Shown here: one piece after another, positions 57,201 through 64,000 of the stretch
How positions within the stretch are numbered: position 1 is the first letter of the stretch
How the letters are laid out: each line of letters opens with the position of its first letter
Origin: Chloranthus sessilifolius
Lineage: Eukaryota > Streptophyta > Magnoliopsida > Chloranthales > Chloranthaceae
Reading direction: 5' to 3'
DNA: 64,000 nucleotides
Assembly: GCA_021018995.1 (NCBI GenBank)
Contig: CM037586.1
Coordinates: 149,648,060-149,712,059, forward strand
Translations under genes and position numbers: made by a program
Notes under the pieces: model-generated
The model's input: only the letters and a program-made list of their open reading frames with translations
What the model was told of the DNA's origin: nothing
Database searches by the model: none

Positions 57201-58386
57201 AGTATGGGATGCCATACGAAGTACATCCAGATTACTACGGAACCCGTTCCTTAAAAAGCGTGGTTTGTGAAGCCTATCGCACCGTGGATCATTCAAATTA
57301 AGTTTAAGAAAAGATAGAATATGAATATGTTAAGCTACGAGATGTTAAGAAAATAGGGACTTAAGCTCACGCAAATATGAAATCGGGGCATGGACCTAAG
57401 CCCAGAACTGAATAATGTTATGATATGTTAAGATACGATGTAAAGATCAGCTAAACACGAATTAAGTTTCTACACGTGTCTTGCATGCCACCATAAAATT
57501 CAACGTCTGCAGCTAAGACGAGTCTTAAGGACACTATAATAGCTTTATCTCGAACTAAGGGGGCATTATGGTTATTATGCGTGCAACCTCATCCGGCTGG
57601 ATGGTGGTTTATGTTATGATATGGAGGTTAGGTGGTTATCTACATATGGACCTCGCGTGATAGGCTCGAGCAGCGATCCTGACACAGATATTTTAAATAA
57701 GATAAGTAAGATATGAAGTACATTGTATAGGCGTATCGAGTAATAATAAGACTTTCGATATGTCACATAAGTTAAGTTGATAAGACAAGTAAGAAAAGTA
57801 TAAGTATTGGAAGCATCATATGCACTGATATCGGTTACGTTCTTTCAATTTTATAGTTATACAATATTTACAAGAAATTTTATTATGTTGTTTATATGAA
57901 ATTGTAAGGGTTTCACTTCCACTCACGATCGCCCAGGTAGATTGTGGTGGATCGGTTGTGCAACCCACTGAGTTTACGTGACTGAGTAAACTCACCTCCC
58001 CTCCTAAAAACTAACAGTTGCAGGTGAAGACATGAACTACACTATCAGTGGACTTGATGCGGTGGTAGACTATGAGGTTATGAGGGTGATGACATGGAGG
58101 ACTAGTAAGACGACATCAAGTATATATTAAATATTTGGAAAAACTTTCTAGTAGTTGATCGTACTTTTATTTATAGTCTTTTAGTATCATTGGCTCCAAA
58201 TTTAATGTAAACTTAATGAAGAGAATCTCTAATGTAGAAGAAATTTTGGTTCACGATTTCTGAGAGCGCAATTTTATGTAAGATCTAGTAAAATACGTAT
58301 GTCCACTACTCGCCTTAACAAGCGTGCGATGTCATAATACGGAATTCTAGGCCCTCGAGATCGGGTAGGGATTCTGGGTCATGATA
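53630..58386 (+). mobile_element. very long gypsy solo LTR
   Basis: Starts TGTTATGACTTGG and ends GGGTCATGATA, inverted ends with CA decayed to TA. The 5-bp duplication CAATT is perfect (53625-53629, 58387-58391). A TATA-like CTCTATATGC lies at about 53747, about 120 bases in, followed by a CT-rich stretch (53905-54720). Near the 3' end, ACTGAGTAAACTCACCTCCC and TTGCAGGTGAAGA (57983-58030) match the CTCACCC...GCAGG block of the other solo LTRs, supporting a Tekay/Del-like chromovirus or similar. 4757 bases is long for an LTR but within the range of large gypsy families. No nested element was found inside. Confidence 0.65.
53905..54720. repeat. CT-rich region with a 101-bp tandem duplication and (AT)n
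   Basis: Long CTCTCT runs. The unit beginning AGCAGCCC and containing TCTCTTCCTCTNTCAGTTCTC is present at 54151 and 54252. An AT tract lies at 54103-54143 and a shorter one at 54233-54248, one before each unit, so the AT tract belongs to the duplicated unit. Short frames here are low-complexity. Confidence 0.85.
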
Positions 58387-58391
58387 CAATT

Positions 58392-59167
58392 CTTATAAGA
58401 AAGTTAATACTTATATAATAAAAATAAGGTATATATCAAATGAGTGCATATAGAATTAGTTGGTGGACTATTAATAGTTTTATTAGTTAGTTTTGGAGAC
58501 GTGTGCCATGTGGAATCAATATATAATCGTTTGATGGGTGGACCACGATCTCAAGATCAATTATGTGAAAATAATACCTTGTCCATGATATCATGCTTCG
58601 TTTACCCTCTATTTTGACATATAAATTATAAAATAAAAAAGTTATTTTAGATGTCCAAAATATATAACTCTTTATTAGATAAGATTATTCTAAATGTATT
58701 GAATAAGTTGTAAATGATGCTTATAAGATTATTCCTAATTTATTAAAAAATAAATAAATATTGCTGACAATTTATTTTATGAAACAAAAATACTTTAAAA
58801 TATACCTTTTATGAAAGAATTACTTTTTATAAAGTAATGTGAGGATAGTCAAAAAAACTTTTTTTTCAAATTTTTTTATTAGCACCACACATAGATCTGC
58901 AAGAATAAATGAAACATCAATATATTTTAAGTGACTTTTTGAAACATCAATAAAAAAATCTATTCCTATATAAAAAATAATAATTCTAATCTATTACTTT
59001 GAACTTGTAGAGTGCCCACGTCTTAAACCATTAATAGTGTACGATTATTTAAACACCATTTGGATCAGCTTGAATCAACCAAGAGGTACTGGGTTGAGTT
59101 GGGTCGGATTGAGTCAACCCGACTCAAGATTTTATGGCCATTTTTTGAGATATGTGCCACGTGAATT
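58392..59167. other. MITE debris, no gene
   Basis: A family C half-copy (GTGCCATGTGGAATCAAT, ATCGTTTGATGGGTGGACC, GATCAATTATGTGAAAA) lies at 58500-58575, and a family E hairpin word at 59030-59060. Otherwise AT-rich. Confidence 0.4.
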
Positions 59168-60440
59168 GGCCGTTTGATGGTATGCTTATAAGCAATCAAT
59201 GGTTTTTTGCAAAGGTGCCCAGAAAGATTTTGTCGGTGTTACCAAAGCTACTAAAAAAAAAAAGGGTATTCTACCATGTCCGAGTTAGGTTAAATTAGCT
59301 TGATTGCATCAGCAGGGTTGGGTTAGGCCTTCAACTATCATTTATTGTTTCAAATTAGACGACAGAGACCTTAATTGATGGCACCATCATCAAACGCATG
59401 GTGACAAATTTCTCTGAAATTCGCCGAAAGAGGGGTTGCAAAATTTCGGTGATTTCTTTGAAATCATTGAAAATTCATTAATTTGGGTGAAATTAATGAA
59501 ATTTTTTTAATTTCAGCCATATTTAAATAATAAATAACATTTTCAAAAATAATAAATTATAAAAATAAAAAATAAGATTTGTACGCCCCGGTATTTTTCC
59601 CAAACTTTTTTGAATTTTTTTCAAAATTTATCTGAAAGGACCCCTAACGGCCGTTTGATGGCATGCTCATAAGCAATCAATGATTTTTGGCATAGGTGCC
59701 CAACAAGATTTTGTGGGTGTTACTAAAGCTACTCATAAAGAACACGAGTATTCTACCAGGTCGGAGTCGGGTTGGATTAGCTTGATTGCATCAACAGGGT
59801 TGGATAAAGTCTTCAACTCTCATTTATTGTTTCAAATCAGATGAGAGAGACCTTAATTGATGGCATCATCATGAAACACATAGTGACCAATGTCTTTGAA
59901 ATTTCTTGGAAATTCACTGAAAGAGGGGTCGAAAAATTTCGATGATTTCTTTGAAATCGCTGAAGTTTCATTAATTTGGGCAAAATTAATGAAACTTTTT
60001 TAATTTTAGCCATTTTAAAATAATAAATAAGATTTTCAAGAATAATAAATCATAACAACATTAAATAAGAATTATACTCCCCGGTATTTTTTCGAAACTT
60101 TTTCAATTTTTTCCCGAAATTTATTCGAAATGACCCCTACTGGCTGTTTGATGGTATGCTCATAAGCAATCAATGGTTCTTGGCATAGGTGCCCATAAAG
60201 TTTTTGTGTAAATCATTAACGGTGTACAATTACTTAGGCACCATTTTGGATCTGCTCGGATCAACCAAGAGGTACCGGGTTGAGTTCCTTAATTGATGGC
60301 ACCATCATCAAAGGCATAATGACAAATTCCTCCAAAATTTTAAGTATAAAAAGTAAAATTTTCAAGTATAATAAATAAGATTTGTACTCCCCTGTATTTT
60401 TCCGAATTTTTTTTTATTTTTTCTCGAAATTTATCCGAAA
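59168..60440. repeat. tandem repeat, unit about 480-495 bp
   Basis: The word GGCYGTTTGATGGYATGCTYATAAGCAATCAATG starts at 59168, 59649 and 60142 (481 and 493 bases apart). Copies 1 and 2 share GGTATTCTACCA, ATTGATGGCACCATCATCAA, ATTCACTGAAAGAGGGG and CCCCGGTATTTTT in order. The third copy is shortened and carries instead the GGATCTGCTCGGATCAACCA block, also found upstream at 59065. Inside is GTGACAAATTTC sequence related to the foldback at 24437-24738. Confidence 0.85.
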
Positions 60441-60607
60441 TGACCCCTACTGAAATATTGCCGAAATTTGTCAACTCAATTAGATGGCATGTGATGATGC
60501 CACATGGAAGCAACTGCAGTAACCATGTAAGTCACCTGGTACTCGAAATTAATTTAAGAAGTAAGAAGCCACTCCTCCACCTACCTTCCAGAAACATCAC
60601 TCAGGAA

Positions 60608-60642
<35 letters not shown>

Positions 60643-63600
60643 TAACGTCAATAGCAATATCTGTCAATATCAAAAGCAATATCAATATCAGGGCAGGTAC
60701 TGCTATATATTGTGTGCATTTAATGCTAGCCATTAATTACATTTTTGTCCCTCTCAAACTTATAAATTCCACTGAGCAGAAACCAAACAATATGAAAAAT
60801 GAAATGTAATAAGGGCGGCTAGGTGTAGCTAATTTTAATAGTTCATTTCCAACTAATGTCCTTCACATATTTAAATTTGCCAAAAATTACGTATCTAAAG
60901 AGTGTAAATAAGATGGGCTTTATTGTCCGAATGAGGAAAAAACGGACCAAATGCTAGACTCTCCATTTGCATATAGAAGTATATATATATATATATATAT
61001 ATATACTAGTGAAAGGCACGTGCGTTGCACGTTTCCTATTGTTTTCCTCAATTTTTTATGCAATCCATCAAATTTACTACCTCTTAAGTGAATCCTCGTA
61101 TATTTTTGCAATCAATGAAATTTACAACCATCTTAATAAAATCACCAAAAGAGATACCACTATTGTAGGAGGTGATTGGTTTTCGTTTTCAACCCCAATT
61201 CTACCACCAGCTCTTAGGTAATCACATTCCAAAATAACCATGCCTCATCTGGCACAGAACTATTGATGGACATATGAATTAAGGTACCTCTATTCGCACC
61301 AATGCAATTTCTGAAAGTACAGACTTATGAAACTTCTTCAAATGCATCGATATTAGAATTCTTGAAGAAACATAATCAATGAATAAATAGTGCATATATA
61401 GAGAAGGAAATCTTAAAAAATAGATGGGAACACTTGGTTAGAATCATTAAAAAGCATATAACTCCATTAAGAGGTCTGGATTCAAAACAGAAAAAAGAAG
61501 ATAATAGCAAGAAAATTACAAGAAAAAAATCTTAATTCATTGAGGCTTCAAAGCTGAAGTTCTAAACTGAATGATAAACATTTGGATAAAATAAAGAAAT
61601 GATGTAAAGTCTCTAATGTAATTAGGATAGGTTAATTCTTATTGATATAATAGTAAATTGGGAGAATATTTTAGAAGAAAATATATGATGAAGATCCTTT
61701 TATGTACCTTCTTTCTTTTCTCTTTTTCGCACTTTAAAAAAAAATCATTATCATTTATCGAAAAAAAGAACAAACCATATATTCGTTTATTTATACATTT
61801 TTAAAAGATGTGCATCAATATAAACTTATGCAAAAAAATTAATCAACAAGCATATATTCCATACTGTGTTTGTGTTAATTACATGAGCAGTAGTATATAG
61901 ACAAATATTAGTCCATCTGCACGAATAATCTAAGCAAATGTAACTTCATGTATGTCGAAAAAAGGAAATAAAATGTGGGCCTAGTTAGGTTTTGATTCAC
62001 AGGTGGCTGATGAGTGTTGCCTATGCACCAATTAGTTTATATCATACTTATCATCACCATCATGATCATCATCATCACAGCCTTATCCCATCTATTTGGG
62101 GGCAGCTTTGCGAGTCCTATTTCTTCATGTGTGTAAAAAAGTATATAGTGTGTCATCCAAAGATCAAAGGAGAGGATACCAATTACCATCAGTTGCCCTA
62201 ATCTTACGTTAAAGAGGACACCAATGTTCTATTTAATCATTATGTATGCATCAGTTGCCCTAATCTAATGTTTGATAATACAGATTCAAAATAAATATCT
62301 ATGGAAAGCAGAGAAACAAAATGTGGTCCAACAATCAGCTGACCTAAAAGTTAAAAAAAAACACACATAGAGATCTCAGATATCGTCATTGAGCAAAGTA
62401 TATTTAAGGAGCTACTCTTACTCGTACGTATTCCTAGGTATCATAATAATAAGGGATTTCAGAGATGACTACAAATGCATGTGTACAAATATAGATTCTG
62501 TAGTGAAGATTAATTGAAAAAATTAAAATTAAAGGAATAGAAGCTGGCTCAACAAGCAGCTGACCTAAGAGGAAAAGAAGAAAAGAACATAGAAACTAGC
62601 CTATCTTATGCAGACCACATTCCACAATGCCCAGAATAGGCAAAAATAAATGGAAGAAGATTGACTAAACTGGGCAGTTGAGAAAAGTAGATAAAGACCT
62701 ACTATTATCTCTCAATATCTCAGGTTTATTATGCCACAACACTGCTCAACAGTTGGACTAAATCACAGAACACAGGAAAAAAGGCAATCACTGAATATAC
62801 TGAAGCTATAGCTGCAAAAGAAATTTCAGAATGCATGGATTTTCTTCAATCATATTCATCGCTAACTCTCTCTGTTTAGAGCTCTCAAGCAGAAAGAATA
62901 TATCAAGAAAAGAAGCTCGACAAACTCATCTCAGGCTTAAAGAGTCTCAAGCAAGAAGAGAATCTGATTTTGTAAAAGTGATTCTCTGTATTTCGACGAT
63001 GTCCAAAAAATAATAATAAATCAGAATATACGTCTTCGAAATATTTTAAAACCCCCTATATAAATATACTACAACTCCAACCTATTAGAGTTAGACTCCT
63101 ACTAAACTTGGACTCCAAGCACAACAAACTAAAAACTAATATATCCCCTAGTTTATAAGACCCGAGACCCCAATAGAGTTCTCAACTGGACTCAAGTGAC
63201 CACTTTAATATGATATTCAGTCACCAAAACAAAGTCTCAAAAATGAAAATAATATCTCACATGATCACTTTATCACATAAGAGCATCATTCAACTCCAAT
63301 TTCGCCCCCATTTAACCTCAATTCTGTCTCTAGTTCTGAACCATCAACAGCTCCTGATCAACCTGTTCTATCCCAGCTCCCCCCTTTATGCACTGCCTCA
63401 CTAACGATTAGCTACATCTCAGATGGGCCATTTTACTTTTCAAGCTTGAGCTCCTTTCTTTATTTTCTATTGGTTGCACATCTTCCATTAGGGTAAGCTA
63501 TGATAGTAATGGATCCCAATGTCCCTATCTTTATTATTAAAATTGGTTAATGTCTTCAGGTGTTCAAAACTTTTTTTCCTCTGTGGAAAGATACAAAGAA

Positions 63601-63703
63601 CTCAGGCTAGAGAAGGCCTGAAACTTATTCTATGCCGAAATTTAAATTGTGTCTTAAACGACATAATAAGGGATTGAATGAGACCATAACAATAAAAAGA
63701 AGC
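60441..63703. other. about 3.2 kb without recognised gene
   Basis: Holds AT microsatellites (about 60612-60640 and 60980-61005), a TCATCATCATC stretch near 62065, and a lone terminal-repeat-like GGTACCTCTATTCGCACCAA at about 61285. The word ATCAGTTGCCCTAATCT occurs twice (62189 and 62251). No frame has recognisable content. Confidence 0.35.
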
Positions 63704-64000
63704 TGTCACGCCCCGAAATCCAATACATGATCCATTTCGGCACATGAACGTACTCAATAGTCAAAATTCAAATAAAGGAAACATAACGGTCAATTCTCAT
63801 ACAAAATTCACATTACAGTTATTTATAATTACAACGTTTAAAACACTTCCTAACCAAGGCTAAACCAACAAGTCTTCTAGGGTCTTCTCCTGAGGTGCAG
63901 CTTCCGAACCACGAGGTCTGATTTATGAAATTAAATAGCAACGGGGAGAGATAAACTCAACAAGTAACCCCCAATAATAATATAACTTCTTTTGTTACTT
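63704..64000 (-). mobile_element. 3' end of a minus-strand gypsy LTR, cut by the window
   Basis: The plus strand begins TGTCACGCCCCGAAATCC, the reverse of a GGGGCGTGACA LTR end. It also contains AGTCTTCTAGGGTCTTCTCC and GAGGTGCAGCTTCC near 63870-63905, matching the conserved 3' block of the solo LTRs in reverse. No internal sequence lies on its left side (CAATAAAAAGAAGC), so it is either a solo LTR or the 3' LTR of an element whose body is to the right, off the window. Confidence 0.6.

Noticed and set aside
61275..61310. Left end of a further Mutator-like element
   Set aside because: GGTACCTCTATTCGCACCAA fits the terminal repeat, but no partner end or 9-bp duplication could be found in the next kilobases.

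Overview
The window is intergenic DNA from a flowering plant with a large, repeat-rich nuclear genome. Evidence: Ty3/gypsy and Ty1/copia elements with plant-type primer sites, plant hAT, Mutator-like and Harbinger-like DNA elements, many foldback miniature elements, long (AT)n tracts, and gene scraps resembling plant CSLD and ABCB proteins. No intact cellular protein gene, tRNA or rRNA gene was found. The species cannot be fixed from the sequence.

Layout. 1-8110: the 5' part of a minus-strand Athila-like Ty3/gypsy element: broken protease and gag, a tRNA-Asp-type primer site, and a long LTR split by a 2.5 kb solo LTR (3576-6120). 8.8-10.0 kb: a Mutator-like foldback element and a decayed relative of a second MITE family. 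10.0-15.6 kb: a minus-strand unit with two small open reading frames (one like the plant transposon ORF seen in Athila-type elements), set among arrays of the palindrome TCGATTAATCGA, then an LTR remnant. 15.67-22.52 kb: a four-level nest. Mutator-like terminal repeats enclose an internally deleted copia element (15921-17281) and a hAT element (17734-22270), and the hAT transposase exon is cut by a second copy of the 2.5 kb solo LTR (19417-21974). 22.6-24.9 kb: two neighbouring Mutator-like MITEs and another hAT element.

24.9-36 kb: MITE families, short tandem duplications (one a perfect 60-bp doublet), a second copy of the foldback element, and a 2.1 kb Harbinger-like element full of a TCAAACTTTGA palindrome. 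36.0-37.6 kb: a compact LTR-leader-LTR-leader structure with initiator-tRNA-Met-type primer sites. 38.8-40.4 kb: MITEs and a (CA)n(TA)n tract. 40.8-45.0 kb: a higher-order repeat of about 1.9 kb, two copies of three modules, rich in CCGATACGTATCGG-like words. 45.5-46.9 kb: four Mutator-like MITEs side by side, each with a 9-bp target duplication. 49.4-50.6 kb: pseudogene scraps of a CSLD and an ABCB gene, same strand, about 0.8 kb apart. 53.6-58.4 kb: a 4.76 kb solo LTR. 59.2-60.4 kb: a tandem repeat of about 490 bp. 63.7 kb to the end: the 3' end of another minus-strand LTR.

Nothing here works as a pathway. The value lies in the insertion history, which target-site duplications resolve well, and in three unusual repeat grammars: the TCGATTAATCGA arrays, the 1.9 kb higher-order repeat, and the TCAAACTTTGA-filled element. 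Nearly all mismatches at inferred element ends and target duplications are C-to-T or G-to-A, as expected for old, methylated DNA.
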